A stretch of DNA of 64,000 nucleotides from Ferrimonas lipolytica (GCF_012295575.1 NZ_CP051180.1:806001-870000); one strand, 5' to 3'; positions 51,729 to 60,601 are shown, numbered from the stretch's first letter. Notes: generated by a model not told the origin, from the sequence alone. Numbers and translations are program-made.

Positions 51729-52973
51729 GTGTTAAAAGCGATGTTGAGAGTGTTCCAAGCTATTCTGCTGGTAGCAGTATTGACCCCAGTAACAGCTACG
51801 GCACAAGATTTGAAACCTTATCTACTGGTGATATCAATCGACGGTATGCGTTGGGATTACCTCGATGTTCATCAACCCACTAACCTGCTGGCGTTTGCAC
51901 AACATAGCGCACAGGTGAAGCACCTCATTCCTGCGTATCCTAGTAAAACCTTTCCAAATCACTATAGCTTGGTGACCGGTTTATATCCGCAGCATCACGG
52001 CATTGTTGGTAACCGTTTTTATAGCCCAGAGCTGGGGCGAGAATACAACATGCGTGACGCTAGAACGGTGACTGACGGAAAATTCTATGGCGGCGTACCA
52101 ATTTGGTCGTTGGCGGAACAACAGGGGCTAAAATCAGCGGTGTACTTTTGGCCGGGCTCAGAAGCTGAAATCGCTGGCGAACGCCCGAGTTACTATAAGA
52201 AATATTCCAGCAAGGTAAGCAGTAGTAAACGGATTAAGCAGGTGATTGATTGGTTTGAGTTGCCTGAGAACGAGCGACCGCAATATGTCTCCGTTTATTT
52301 TTCTTCGGTCGACTCGGTTGGCCACAGCAATGGACCGTTCCACCCGCGTACTGGCAAAACCCTGCGCAAACTGGACGTGCGTATCGGTCAACTATTGGCT
52401 GAGATAGAAACATTACCGATGGCGGTTAATGTCATCATCACTTCAGATCATGGTATGCGCTCGTTGGTTGATATGCCCAAGGTGTTGATTGATAGACGGC
52501 TGGGAGCATGGCGTAAGGCTCGCGCCTCGTTTCGAGTGATTGGCAATGGTTCATTGATTCAGTTTTATCATCAAGGTGGCGGCGATAAAACCGCAGAGTT
52601 AGCGAAATTGCGCTCTGTGCTGGATGGCTTTGATGATAGCCAGTTCTATACCCGCGAGGAGATCCCTGCTGAGCTTAACTTTTCTGAACACAGTGCGATT
52701 GGCGATGCGGTGCTGATGAGTAATAGCCACTATTTAACCTATCGTGATGCCAAACCGGCTCCGGCAGGCGGCCACGGCTTTGATCCGAACATAGACCCTG
52801 ATATGCATACCCTGTTGCTGGCTTCTGGGCCTGCATTTCAACCGCAGGTGGTTGTCGATAGTGCTGACAATGTTGATCTATACCCATTAATGGCGCAGAT
52901 ATTAGGTTTGACCATTGAGCAACCAATCGATGGTGAATTGAAAATTTTGCGGCCATTACTTAAGCCTGATTGA
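51729..52973 (+). CDS. NPP-type alkaline phosphatase-family phosphodiesterase, exported
   Basis: The 414-residue protein has a signal peptide (ending TATAQ) and the ectonucleotide pyrophosphatase/phosphodiesterase core: LVISIDGMRWDYLD (metal Asp), YPSKTFPNHYSLVTGLYPQHHGIVGN with nucleophile Thr in SKTFPNH, ITSDHGM (metal Asp-His) and GGHGFDPN. The likely substrates are nucleotide or lysophospholipid diesters in the periplasm. The start GTG at 51729 or the ATG at 51741 are both possible. Confidence 0.88.
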   Translation: MLKAMLRVFQAILLVAVLTPVTATAQDLKPYLLVISIDGMRWDYLDVHQPTNLLAFAQHSAQVKHLIPAYPSKTFPNHYSLVTGLYPQHHGIVGNRFYSPELGREYNMRDARTVTDGKFYGGVPIWSLAEQQGLKSAVYFWPGSEAEIAGERPSYYKKYSSKVSSSKRIKQVIDWFELPENERPQYVSVYFSSVDSVGHSNGPFHPRTGKTLRKLDVRIGQLLAEIETLPMAVNVIITSDHGMRSLVDMPKVLIDRRLGAWRKARASFRVIGNGSLIQFYHQGGGDKTAELAKLRSVLDGFDDSQFYTREEIPAELNFSEHSAIGDAVLMSNSHYLTYRDAKPAPAGGHGFDPNIDPDMHTLLLASGPAFQPQVVVDSADNVDLYPLMAQILGLTIEQPIDGELKILRPLLKPD

Positions 52974-53073
52974 TGTTTGCGCAGGCGGCTTGCTCAACGG
53001 AACTTACGGTGCATGTTAATTCAACGAGTTGGCGATAGTGTAGGCGTTCGGTCATATTCTTCTATATCTGCCC

Positions 53074-53102
53074 TTGACCCATTACCGTTCCGACAGTAAA
53101 GT
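53074..53102 (+). promoter_or_regulatory. Promoter of tRNA-Ser
   Basis: TTGACC and TAAAGT with a 17-bp spacer, followed by a GC-rich discriminator (TACGCCCCG) typical of stable RNA genes. The start point is about 65 bp upstream of the tRNA. Confidence 0.5.
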
Positions 53103-53174
53103 TACGCCCCGTTGCTGAGGCGCAAGCCCAACAGCAGTTCGAGTGAGAACTCGATAAACATCGAACAATTTAAA

Positions 53175-53262
53175 GGTCAGGTGTCCGAGTGGCTGAAGGA
53201 GCACGCCTGGAAAGTGTGTATACGGCAACGTATCGAGAGTTCGAATCTCTCCCTGACCGCCA
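53175..53262 (+). tRNA. serX: tRNA-Ser (anticodon GGA)
   Basis: An 88-nt cloverleaf with a long variable arm. The acceptor stem is GGTCAGG / CCTGACC, the anticodon GGA is at 53209-53211 and CCA is encoded (53260-53262). It is nearly the same as E. coli tRNA-Ser(GGA), with substitutions that keep pairing. It reads UCC/UCU codons. A strong terminator follows at once. Confidence 0.95.
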
Positions 53263-53272
53263 TATAAACAAC

Positions 53273-53307
53273 AACGCCCCGCACGAAAGTGCGGGGCGTT
53301 TTTGTTT
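53273..53307 (+). terminator. Intrinsic terminator after tRNA-Ser
   Basis: AACGCCCCGCAC / GTGCGGGGCGTT, loop GAAA, then TTTTGTTT. Its T-tract is the left target-site duplicate of the next element. Confidence 0.88.
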
Positions 53308-53456
53308 GGTTGTGTACCAATTTAGTGTTGTTCTTGCTAATGCTGTTAAAGCTCCCCCCTAATGCATACAAGAATGTGCCGTCGCCACCGCGACATCCTC
53401 CCCTAAAGCACCAAAATCGCTTGATATAAACCTCAGCAGCTAACTACGACACAGCC
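53308..53456 (+). mobile_element. MITE-like element, copy D (internally deleted)
   Basis: A 149-bp copy from GGTTGTGTACCAATTTAG to CTAACTACGACACAGCC, missing the centre between the AAAGCT and AATGCATACAAG blocks of the family. It is flanked by the direct repeat TTTTTGTTT at 53299-53307 and 53457-53465, inside the T-tract of the tRNA terminator. Confidence 0.82.
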
Positions 53457-53465
53457 TTTTTGTTT

Positions 53466-53862
53466 ATGTGGTCAGTGGATGTTTTGGTTAGAACTCTGAG
53501 TTCGGCATCGCCGCAGGCGCTCATCTATTCCAAGCGCTTTTGGTGCAACTCTGAGCAACAGGTTAAGCCCAACATGGGGGACGTTGCGCTCGATGACTAA
53601 CTCACCTACCAGCTACACCGCCTGACTGTAGCTAATGTGGTAATCGCTTACTTTTTGTTTCTTCTGGGCTATGCTAGCAGCCAGGGTGCAGTTAAACCTT
53701 GTGCAAAAGGGTTTATAACAAGAGTTACCATTATGTCGAGTGTTGGCAGTGAAGTGTTGTGGCAGGCTGGTATGAATTAAAGTCATTTGAGACGTTTTTT
53801 GCTAGCTGGTCGGCGTTTTTGAAGGCGTGGTGGCGATATAATTTCGCTATTGTCATTTCATA
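53466..53862. other. 397-bp gap, no recognised gene
   Basis: One plus-strand frame stays open from about 53599 to 53780 (…NVVIAYFLFLLGYASSQ, continuing to GSEVLWQAGMN), with a hydrophobic run, but it has no ATG near its start and no Shine-Dalgarno. It may be a decayed gene end or chance. The promoter of the following transporter must lie in this gap. Confidence 0.4.
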
Positions 53863-54807
53863 TTGGTACCTGCCGTGTTTGCTAAAGTGATTCAGCGTCC
53901 AACCGATTGGGCTTTTTGGTTGATTGCAGTCATCTGTCTATTGCCAATGATCAATTCGCCAATGGCATTGATGTTTGGTTTAGTACTGGCTACGGCAGGT
54001 TGGGTGCCACATGGGGTTTCGATTAGTGCTTTGGCTAAAAAACTGTTGGGCTGGTCGATCATCGGTCTGGGTTTCGGTATTCACTTAGAACAAGCGATTC
54101 AAGTCAGTGCCGCCAGTATCGGCTTGGTATTAACTACCATCTTCGGCACATTGTTTATCGGCACTATGATCGGGCGCTGGTTAAAGGTAGAGAAGAAGAC
54201 CGGTCACTTGATTGCTGCCGGTACCGCAATCTGTGGTGGTAGTGCTATTGCAGCGGTTGCCCCAGCGATTAATGCCAAAGACAATCAAACTTCTGTGGCG
54301 TTAGCCACCATCTTCGTCCTTAACTCCATTGCGCTGTTTATCTTCCCCGTGATCGGCCATTGGTTCGAACTGTCGCAAACTCAGTTTGGGTTATGGGCTG
54401 CTATTGCCATTCACGATACCTCGTCAGTTGTTGGTGCTGCCGGTGCCTATGGCGACGAAGCGTTAATGACGGCAACAACGGTGAAGTTGGCGCGAGCGTT
54501 GTGGATTATTCCGGTGGCAATGATCAGCTCGATGATGTTTAAAGCGAAGGGCGCAGGGATGAAGATCCCAACATTTATCCTGTTCTACGTAGCTGCAATG
54601 CTATTTGCTTGGGCAGTACCTGCGGGCGAAGTGATTTACCAAGCCATTTTCCAAGTGAGTAAGCAGGTAATGGTACTGTGTTTATTCTTGATTGGAGCAG
54701 GCATTACGCTGAAAAAATTGAAAGAAGCAGGCAAGCAACCGTTGATTCAGGGGGTAATGCTGTGGGTTATAATCAGCTCAACCTCGCTCGCTTACATTCT
54801 TTCTTGA
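53863..54807 (+). CDS. YeiH-family putative sulfate exporter
   Basis: The 314-residue protein has about ten membrane segments and the UPF0324/YeiH motifs LLGWSIIGLGFGIHLEQ, GTAICGGSAIAAVAPAI, HDTSSVVGAAGAYG and TVKLARALWIIPVAM. The family is predicted to export sulfate or sulfonates; substrate evidence is limited. The start is uncertain: TTG at 53863, or GTG at 53875; neither has a good Shine-Dalgarno. Confidence 0.85.
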   Translation: MVPAVFAKVIQRPTDWAFWLIAVICLLPMINSPMALMFGLVLATAGWVPHGVSISALAKKLLGWSIIGLGFGIHLEQAIQVSAASIGLVLTTIFGTLFIGTMIGRWLKVEKKTGHLIAAGTAICGGSAIAAVAPAINAKDNQTSVALATIFVLNSIALFIFPVIGHWFELSQTQFGLWAAIAIHDTSSVVGAAGAYGDEALMTATTVKLARALWIIPVAMISSMMFKAKGAGMKIPTFILFYVAAMLFAWAVPAGEVIYQAIFQVSKQVMVLCLFLIGAGITLKKLKEAGKQPLIQGVMLWVIISSTSLAYILS

Positions 54808-54932
54808 TTACGACGTAGCAAATAGCCGAGCACAAAACTGAACAACAGCAGTTCTATTAATGCCAAGGTTAATCCACTGGTAAGAAGGGCTGCTGTTACA
54901 CCTATTGGTAGTGCTAGAAGTAGTGGGTGCAT
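54792..54932 (-). CDS. Putative 46-residue membrane small protein, convergent with the YeiH gene
   Basis: A minus-strand frame starting MHPLLLALPIGVTAALLTSG, followed by TLALIELLLFSFVLGYLLRR and ending in basic residues. It has two hydrophobic stretches and is amphipathic in charge: positive at the C-terminus. AAGGA lies nine bases before the ATG. Its end overlaps the 3' end of the transporter gene by 16 bp. This is a plausible small membrane protein below usual length cut-offs; no homologue can be named. Confidence 0.45.
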   Translation of the reverse strand: MHPLLLALPIGVTAALLTSGLTLALIELLLFSFVLGYLLRRNQERM

Positions 54933-55120
54933 TTGGGGTCAGTCCTTGTGGTTATCTGCCCCTATATGGTGGCGTTGCATCGACGCGCTCTCAACATCAG
55001 TTGGCTATAAGGCATCACTGTTTGTGCTAAGCCGTGCAGTGAGCAAAGTTGAGTTAAGGCTCGCAACTTCCGTACACAAGTTCGTTATAATGACGGTTCG
55101 TTTACCCTGAAGAATTGTTC

Positions 55121-55483
55121 ATGTTTACCAAACTGTTAATCACCATTGCCGTTATTGCCGCTATGTTCTGGCTGGGCAAACGTAAAGCTAAGCCTGTAAA
55201 AGAAGCCGATCCGTTGCCGGCGTCTCCAGCCAGTGTCGTGCTGCAGAAGCTGGCACCTGTTTTCGCTATTGTTGCATTAATGTTGGCCACTACATGGTTT
55301 GGCTATAACTGGTGGCATAACCAACAGGTAATGGAAGTTACAGTGACCTCCTCATTGGGTGAGATTTCGATTTATCATGTCAAAAGAGCCGATGTTAACG
55401 GCCGAAGATTAGTTACGGTTGATGGATTTCAAATAGAATTGAGTCAGTTAGACCGAGTTGAGGTTGTCTCTCTATCAAATTGA
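55121..55483 (+). CDS. Hypothetical membrane protein
   Basis: A 120-residue protein with two membrane segments (LLITIAVIAAMFWLG near the N-terminus and LAPVFAIVALMLATTWFGYN about residues 47-66) and a C-terminal beta-rich tail of about 50 residues (VTVTSSLGEISIYHVKR, VTVDGFQIELSQLDRVEVV). The ATG at 55121 is preferred over the longer frame at 55115. It precedes the pst operon by 156 bp and is not clearly part of it. No family recognised. Confidence 0.65.
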   Translation: MFTKLLITIAVIAAMFWLGKRKAKPVKEADPLPASPASVVLQKLAPVFAIVALMLATTWFGYNWWHNQQVMEVTVTSSLGEISIYHVKRADVNGRRLVTVDGFQIELSQLDRVEVVSLSN

Positions 55484-55639
55484 AAACATTTAAATTGCTG
55501 TTTTTAATCGATTTTATTTTCAATGGTTGCAACTGAAACATAACCGGCACACTACTGAAATGTTTTTGTAATATTGGTTTGGCTTAATGCCGTTGCGCCT
55601 CCCAAAGAGGAGGTAAAACAAAGACATTAAGGTAATCCC

Positions 55640-56455
55640 ATGAAAAAGTTTGCTGCTTGCGCATTGGCGCTCGCTTCTGTTTTTACTGTTAACACCGCAA
55701 TTGCTAAAGAAACTATTACCGTTTCTGGTTCAACCTCTGTTACTGGTGTAATGGAAGTGTTAGCTGAGACTTACAGCAACAAAACTGGCATCAGTGTTGA
55801 AGTTCAAGGTACTGGCTCCTCTGCTGGTATTAAGGCTGCTAATGAAGGCACCTCAATGTTGGGGATGTCGTCGCGTAACGTTAAAGACACCGAAAAACGT
55901 GACGGTTTGACTGAAACGGTCATTGCTCGTGACGGTATCGCTATTGCAGTTAATAATAAAAACTCTCTTAAGAAACTAACCACCGAACAGATCGCTGCTA
56001 TCTACAAAGGCGAAGTCACCAACTGGAAAGAGGTTGGCGGTGAGCCGGGCCCTATCGTTGTTGTTACTCGCGATACCGCTTCAGGTACCCGTGGTGCATT
56101 CGAATCTATTTTGAAACTTAAGCGCAAAGTTAACGGCATGAAAGTAAGTGCTATTACTCCTCGTGCCCAAGTTGGTAATGGTAATGGCATGGTGAAAACC
56201 ATGGTTGCTAACAACCCATATGCCATTGGTTATATCTCGCTGGGGTCTGTTGATAGCTCTTTGCGTGCACTGAACGTGAATGGTTCAGAGGCCACGGTTG
56301 CCGCTATCCAAGCCGGTGAGTACCCAATCGCTCGTCCATTCATACTGCTAGCAGATCAAAACGCGCCCAAGAACGCGAAAGATTTCACCTCATGGATTCT
56401 GTCTTCAGAAGGGCAGCAGATTGTAGCTAAGAAAGGCTACGTCGCTCTTAAATAA
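55640..56455 (+). CDS. pstS: Phosphate ABC transporter, substrate-binding protein
   Basis: The 271-residue protein has a signal peptide (ending NTAIA), then ETITVSGSTSVTGVMEVLAE and the phosphate-binding motifs GTGSSAGIKAANEGT, MLGMSSRNV and RDTASGTRGAFESI. It is the periplasmic receptor of the Pst system. TAAGG precedes the ATG. I found no convincing Pho box in the 156-bp upstream gap. It heads pstSCAB. Confidence 0.92.
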   Translation: MKKFAACALALASVFTVNTAIAKETITVSGSTSVTGVMEVLAETYSNKTGISVEVQGTGSSAGIKAANEGTSMLGMSSRNVKDTEKRDGLTETVIARDGIAIAVNNKNSLKKLTTEQIAAIYKGEVTNWKEVGGEPGPIVVVTRDTASGTRGAFESILKLKRKVNGMKVSAITPRAQVGNGNGMVKTMVANNPYAIGYISLGSVDSSLRALNVNGSEATVAAIQAGEYPIARPFILLADQNAPKNAKDFTSWILSSEGQQIVAKKGYVALK

Positions 56456-56520
56456 TAAGTTTTCGGGTAGAACTGGCTCCTGCGGGAGCCAGTTTTTGCT
56501 GTTAGATAGGATGTTTGATT

Positions 56521-57435
56521 ATGTCGATTGCCCAACATAGCGCTGAATCAGTTGTGATGAGAGACGCTTTAGCTAGCTCTAAGAAAAATGAATATATTGA
56601 GCAGCTTTTTCATGGCCTGTTTCTGCTAAGTGCTTTTATTGGTGTGGCGTCGGTTACTGTTATCGGTTTTTTCCTAATTAAAGAGAGTATTCCAGTGCTT
56701 GGTTTTACCAGCATTGACGAAATCTTGTTTGGAACCGAATGGTTACCACCTGCGTTGTATGGCATTGCGCCGATGATCGTCGGTACTTTGATGTCGACCG
56801 CAGTAGCAATTGCTATTGGTGTTCCAATTGGTTTGTTGACCGCGGTATTCCTAGCGGAGATCGCACCTGACGCTCTGGCTAAGTTGATGCGCCCAGCGGT
56901 TGAGTTGCTGGCGGGGATCCCTTCAGTGGTGTACGGCTTCTTTGGATTGGTGGTTATCGTACCGTTGATTGAACAAGTCTTTGAGGTACCTTCTGGTGCA
57001 ACGGTTCTAGCGGGATCTGTGGTGTTGGCAGTGATGATTCTACCAACGGTTATTGCAGTGTCTGAAACGTCGATTCGTGCCTTACCAAGTCAGTACAAAG
57101 AGGGATCGTTGGCCCTTGGCGCATCCAAGATTTACACCATCTTTAATGTGCTTATCCCCGCCGCTCGCTCAGGCATTCTTACCGGTATTATCTTAGGTAT
57201 CGCCCGCGCTATTGGCGAAACGATGGCGATCATTATGGTGATGGGTAATGCCCCTGCAATGCCAGAAGGTATCTTAGAATCGGCTCGGTCGCTGACCGCT
57301 AACATCGCGTTGGAGATGTCATACGCTACCGGTGTTCACGCCAGTGCGTTATACGCCACCGGTGTAGTGCTGTTGATATTTGTAATGATGCTTAATGGCA
57401 GCTTGATGTTCCTTAACCGTAAGAGAATCAAATAA
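56521..57435 (+). CDS. pstC: Phosphate ABC transporter permease PstC
   Basis: The 304-residue protein has about six membrane segments and the permease loop EGSLALGASKIYTIFNVLIP for contact with PstB. The first ATG in frame with a Shine-Dalgarno (TAGGATG) is 56521, preferred over a TTG at 56515. A small hairpin-containing spacer of 65 bp separates it from pstS. Its stop overlaps the pstA start by one base (TAATG). Confidence 0.93.
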   Translation: MSIAQHSAESVVMRDALASSKKNEYIEQLFHGLFLLSAFIGVASVTVIGFFLIKESIPVLGFTSIDEILFGTEWLPPALYGIAPMIVGTLMSTAVAIAIGVPIGLLTAVFLAEIAPDALAKLMRPAVELLAGIPSVVYGFFGLVVIVPLIEQVFEVPSGATVLAGSVVLAVMILPTVIAVSETSIRALPSQYKEGSLALGASKIYTIFNVLIPAARSGILTGIILGIARAIGETMAIIMVMGNAPAMPEGILESARSLTANIALEMSYATGVHASALYATGVVLLIFVMMLNGSLMFLNRKRIK

Positions 57436-58280
57436 TGTTAAGTCGAGATAACAGCGATCGGGTGATGACCGGCCTTATTTGGGGCTCTGCGCTATTTACT
57501 ATCTGTTTCCTAGCGTGGATCTTGTTTTATATCGTCAGTAATGGTCTGGCGTTTGTAGATTGGAACTTTATCACTGATATCTACACCAGAACCGGCACTG
57601 AAGAGGGGATCTGGCCGATGATCGTAGCAACCGTTTATATGGTGCTACTGTCGATTTTGATTGCTGCGCCTATCGGCATCATGACCGCAATTTACTTAAC
57701 CGAATACGCTAAGCCGGGAAGTAAGCTGGTGGCATTGATCCGCTTCTGTACCGAGTCGTTAGCGGGGATCCCATCGATCATCTATGGCCTGTTTGGATTG
57801 ACCTTCTTCGTTGGGGTACTTGGATTGGGGTTCTCTATCCTCGCGGGTGCACTGACTCTGGCAATCCTTATTTTACCGGTGATCATCCGCACCACTGAAG
57901 AAGCGATCATCGCAGTACCGCTCTCGTATCGCGAAGGCTCTTATGGTCTTGGTGCTTCACGTCTTTATACCGTGGTTCGAATTATCTTACCGGCAGCAAT
58001 GCCAGGGATAGTGACCTCACTGATATTGTCGATTGGCCGAATTATTGGCGAATCCGCCCCGGTTTATCTGACCGCGGGTATGGTTGCTGCGATTCCTGGG
58101 TCTGTTTTTGACTCCGGCCGTACCTTGACCGTGCACCTTTACATGCTTACCACCGAGCTTTACACCCAGCACGACTGGGACATGGCATTTGCAACGGCAA
58201 CTGTACTGATTGTGCTGGTGTTGATGATCAACATCGTAACCAAATTAATATCGAGCCGCTTTAGCAAGGCTTCCCACTGA
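57435..58280 (+). CDS. pstA: Phosphate ABC transporter permease PstA
   Basis: The 281-residue protein has the PstA pattern: TESLAGIPSIIYGLFGLTFF, and the EAA-type loop YREGSYGLGASRLYTVVRI for ATPase contact. It is translationally coupled to pstC by TAATG. It forms the translocation pore with PstC. Confidence 0.93.
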   Translation: MLSRDNSDRVMTGLIWGSALFTICFLAWILFYIVSNGLAFVDWNFITDIYTRTGTEEGIWPMIVATVYMVLLSILIAAPIGIMTAIYLTEYAKPGSKLVALIRFCTESLAGIPSIIYGLFGLTFFVGVLGLGFSILAGALTLAILILPVIIRTTEEAIIAVPLSYREGSYGLGASRLYTVVRIILPAAMPGIVTSLILSIGRIIGESAPVYLTAGMVAAIPGSVFDSGRTLTVHLYMLTTELYTQHDWDMAFATATVLIVLVLMINIVTKLISSRFSKASH

Positions 58281-58304
58281 TTCGAGCGGTAACGGACGAA
58301 TAAT

Positions 58305-59054
58305 ATGAACACTTTTGAAATTGAAAACCTTAACCTGTATTACGGCGAAAACCATGCATTGAAAAATATCAATGTCGCTATCCCGCACAAGCAGGTAACC
58401 GCATTTATTGGCCCGTCAGGTTGCGGTAAGTCCACGCTGTTGCGTACTTTCAATCGGATGAATGATTTGATTGCTGGTGTAAAAATCAATGGCAGCGTTA
58501 AGCTAGATGGTGTTGATATCTACGGTGACATTGACGCACGTAAACTGCGTATGCGTTGCGGTATGGTGTTTCAGAAAGCGAACCCGTTCCCGATGAGCAT
58601 CTACGAGAACGTTGCCTATGGGCAAAAGGCTCAGGGGGTTAAAGATAAAAAGGTACTGGATAACGTTGTTGAGGAAGCTTTGCGTAGCGCGGCATTATGG
58701 GACGAGGTAAAAGACCGTTTACATACCCCGGCATTTGGTCTGTCTGGCGGCCAGCAACAACGTCTTTGTATCGCCCGTACCGTCGCAATGAAGCCAGACG
58801 TTATTTTGATGGATGAACCGACGTCGGCACTGGATCCTATCGCTACCAAGAAGATTGAAGATTTAATGGATGATCTTCGTAAAGACTTTACTGTGGTTAT
58901 CGTTACTCACTCGATGGCACAGGCGCGCCGAATTGCAGACAAAACGGCGTTCTTCTTGATGGGTGAGTTGGTAGAGCATGGCGATACCAAGCAGATCTTT
59001 AACCAGCCGGCGGATAGCCGCACTCACGGCTACATAACTGGTGACTTTGGTTAA
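58305..59054 (+). CDS. pstB: Phosphate ABC transporter ATPase PstB
   Basis: The 249-residue ATPase has Walker [10 protein letters not shown] (about 33-41), Q-loop in [20 protein letters not shown], signature [13 protein letters not shown], Walker [13 protein letters not shown] and the H-loop VTHSM. It is the last gene of pstSCAB. A terminator at 59069 follows directly and no phoU is present. Confidence 0.95.
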   Translation: MNTFEIENLNLYYGENHALKNINVAIPHKQVTAFIGPSGCGKSTLLRTFNRMNDLIAGVKINGSVKLDGVDIYGDIDARKLRMRCGMVFQKANPFPMSIYENVAYGQKAQGVKDKKVLDNVVEEALRSAALWDEVKDRLHTPAFGLSGGQQQRLCIARTVAMKPDVILMDEPTSALDPIATKKIEDLMDDLRKDFTVVIVTHSMAQARRIADKTAFFLMGELVEHGDTKQIFNQPADSRTHGYITGDFG

Positions 59055-59068
59055 CCTTGAGTTAACGT

Positions 59069-59095
59069 AAAAACGGCGCTGCGGCGCCGTTTTTT
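59069..59095 (+). terminator. Intrinsic terminator of the pst operon
   Basis: AAAACGGCGC / GCGCCGTTTT (interrupted by a short TGCG loop), followed by T-tract. Confidence 0.82.
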
Positions 59096-59185
59096 GATCG
59101 TTAAATAAAGTTGTGACGTTGATCCGCGATTTCAGCGTACAGCTGTACCTATAATGCGATTACTACCTAATTTGATGAAAAGAAA

Positions 59186-59515
59186 ATGTCTCGCCTAACT
59201 TGCCCTCATTGTAATCACTCAACCCTCGATCACTTGGCGCTATGCCAACATTGTAAAACGGCGTTGCACTTAGAGGCACTGGCTGGCGTTGATCCCCATG
59301 TAAGGGTTCGTAGCCAGTACCTTGCACAGCGTTACAGTATGATTTTAGGTACCTTTGGGGTGCATAAGTTTTACCTCGGTGAACCGCTACGCGGCAGCTT
59401 ATATCTAGCGTTCAGCTGGACCTTGGTGCCAACGGTATTAGGCATTATTGACAGCATTAAGATGGCAAAAATGGACTCAGAGCAGTTTGAGCAACGATGG
59501 TGTGCTCACTCGTAG
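59186..59515 (+). CDS. Zinc-ribbon TM2-domain protein
   Basis: The 109-residue protein has an N-terminal zinc ribbon (CPHC at 6-9, CQHC at 20-23) and a C-terminal TM2 domain with two membrane helices separated by GTFGVHKFYLGEPLRGSLYL. TM2 proteins are of unknown role, often linked to membrane stress or phagocytosis-like recognition in other phyla. A purine-rich AAAAGAAA leads into the ATG. Confidence 0.8.
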   Translation: MSRLTCPHCNHSTLDHLALCQHCKTALHLEALAGVDPHVRVRSQYLAQRYSMILGTFGVHKFYLGEPLRGSLYLAFSWTLVPTVLGIIDSIKMAKMDSEQFEQRWCAHS

Positions 59516-59698
59516 GATGTTTAGCTACATTTAGCGTCGAGCTAGCGGCAGCAAAGCGAGTGATGGGGCGGTTGATAACCAAATTAGCTTTGCTAATGTA
59601 AATTGCGATATGGAACCAAATTTTTCATTGGTTTCGAACTATCTTTTCCCCTACAGTATGCGCGATTTTAACCACTCCCTATTTCGAGACGCTGCCTT

Positions 59699-60331
59699 GT
59701 GGATCTGACACTCTATTTACAGTTTTTTTTGGGGTTGATTGCGATTATCAACCCCATCGGTCTTCTACCGGTTTTTGTGACCTTAACCAGTCACCAAAGT
59801 GAAGAAGAACGCCGTCGTACTGGTACCATCGCCAACTTCGCTGTGGTGGTGATCCTAATCGTCACGCTGCTTATTGGGCAGCATATCTTAGATATGTTCA
59901 GCATCTCTATCCCCGCATTCCGTATTGCTGGTGGTACGCTGATTATGTTTATCGCGATGTCGATGCTGCAGGGTAAGCTGGGTGAGGTAAAACACAACAA
60001 GGCGGAAGACCGAGAATCGGCCACCAAAGATTCGGTGGCGGTGGTGCCGCTAGCCTTACCATTGATGGCTGGCCCAGGTGCGATCAGTTCGGTGTTGGTA
60101 TTCTCAGCCCAATACAGCGAGCCGGTTGAAACCGTCGGTATGACCATTTGTTTGGTGATCTTTGGTTTATTGAGTGGCGCGATTTTCCGCTTAGCGCCAG
60201 TGATTTTTAAGGTGTTGGGGCATACCGGAATTAACGTAATCACCCGTATTATGGGGTTGCTGATGTTGTCTATCGGTATTGAAGTGATTGCCGCAGGCTT
60301 GAAGGGTTTGTTCCCTATCCTGACCCATTAA
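59699..60331 (+). CDS. ychE: MarC-family membrane protein YchE
   Basis: The 210-residue protein has six membrane segments and closely follows E. coli YchE: IAIINPIGLLPVFVTLTSHQ, FRIAGGTLIMFIAMSMLQGK, VPLALPLMAGPGAISS, TGINVITRIMGLLM. The MarC family was once tied to antibiotic resistance; the actual role is unknown. The start is GTG at 59699 without a clear Shine-Dalgarno. Terminated at 60346-60379. Confidence 0.85.
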   Translation: MDLTLYLQFFLGLIAIINPIGLLPVFVTLTSHQSEEERRRTGTIANFAVVVILIVTLLIGQHILDMFSISIPAFRIAGGTLIMFIAMSMLQGKLGEVKHNKAEDRESATKDSVAVVPLALPLMAGPGAISSVLVFSAQYSEPVETVGMTICLVIFGLLSGAIFRLAPVIFKVLGHTGINVITRIMGLLMLSIGIEVIAAGLKGLFPILTH

Positions 60332-60345
60332 TCGGTTCCGATGGT

Positions 60346-60379
60346 TAAAAAAACCGGCGCTATTGGCGCCGGTTTTTTA
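60346..60379. terminator. Bidirectional terminator between ychE and the small membrane gene
   Basis: AAAAAACCGGCGCC / GGCGCCGGTTTTTT with loop AATA or TATT, symmetrical so that it gives a U-tail in both directions. It ends the convergent genes at 60331 and 60377. Confidence 0.85.
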
Positions 60380-60601
60380 TTGCGTAGTCATCAATATGTT
60401 GTGAGCTACTGGCGCCATCAGCATAGTGATAATAATGGCGATACAGGCAAACTGAACCCAGTTGTCTTGAATCGACTCCTTCATATCTTCACGCTGCTGT
60501 GTCGATATATCAGTGTTTTTAGCTACCTCTAGATAGCGGTAACACCAATATAGGTTGCCAGATAAAAAGATGGCAAAGACAATCAATAAACGCGTTTCCA
60601 T
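60377..60601 (-). CDS. Small two-helix membrane protein
   Basis: A 74-residue protein starting METRLLIVFAIFLSGNLYWC, with a charged middle (KNTDISTQQREDMKES) and a second helix near the C-terminus (FACIAIIITMLMAPVAH). The ATG at 60601 has GGAG five bases upstream and is preferred over the frame start at 60616. It is convergent with ychE and shares its terminator. No family was recognised. Confidence 0.7.
   Translation of the reverse strand: METRLLIVFAIFLSGNLYWCYRYLEVAKNTDISTQQREDMKESIQDNWVQFACIAIIITMLMAPVAHNILMTTQ

Noticed and set aside
55500-55639. PHO-box-like stretches upstream of pstS
   Set aside because: The best candidates, starting CTGAAACATAACC and CTGTTTTTAATC, match only about 10 of 17 consensus positions.
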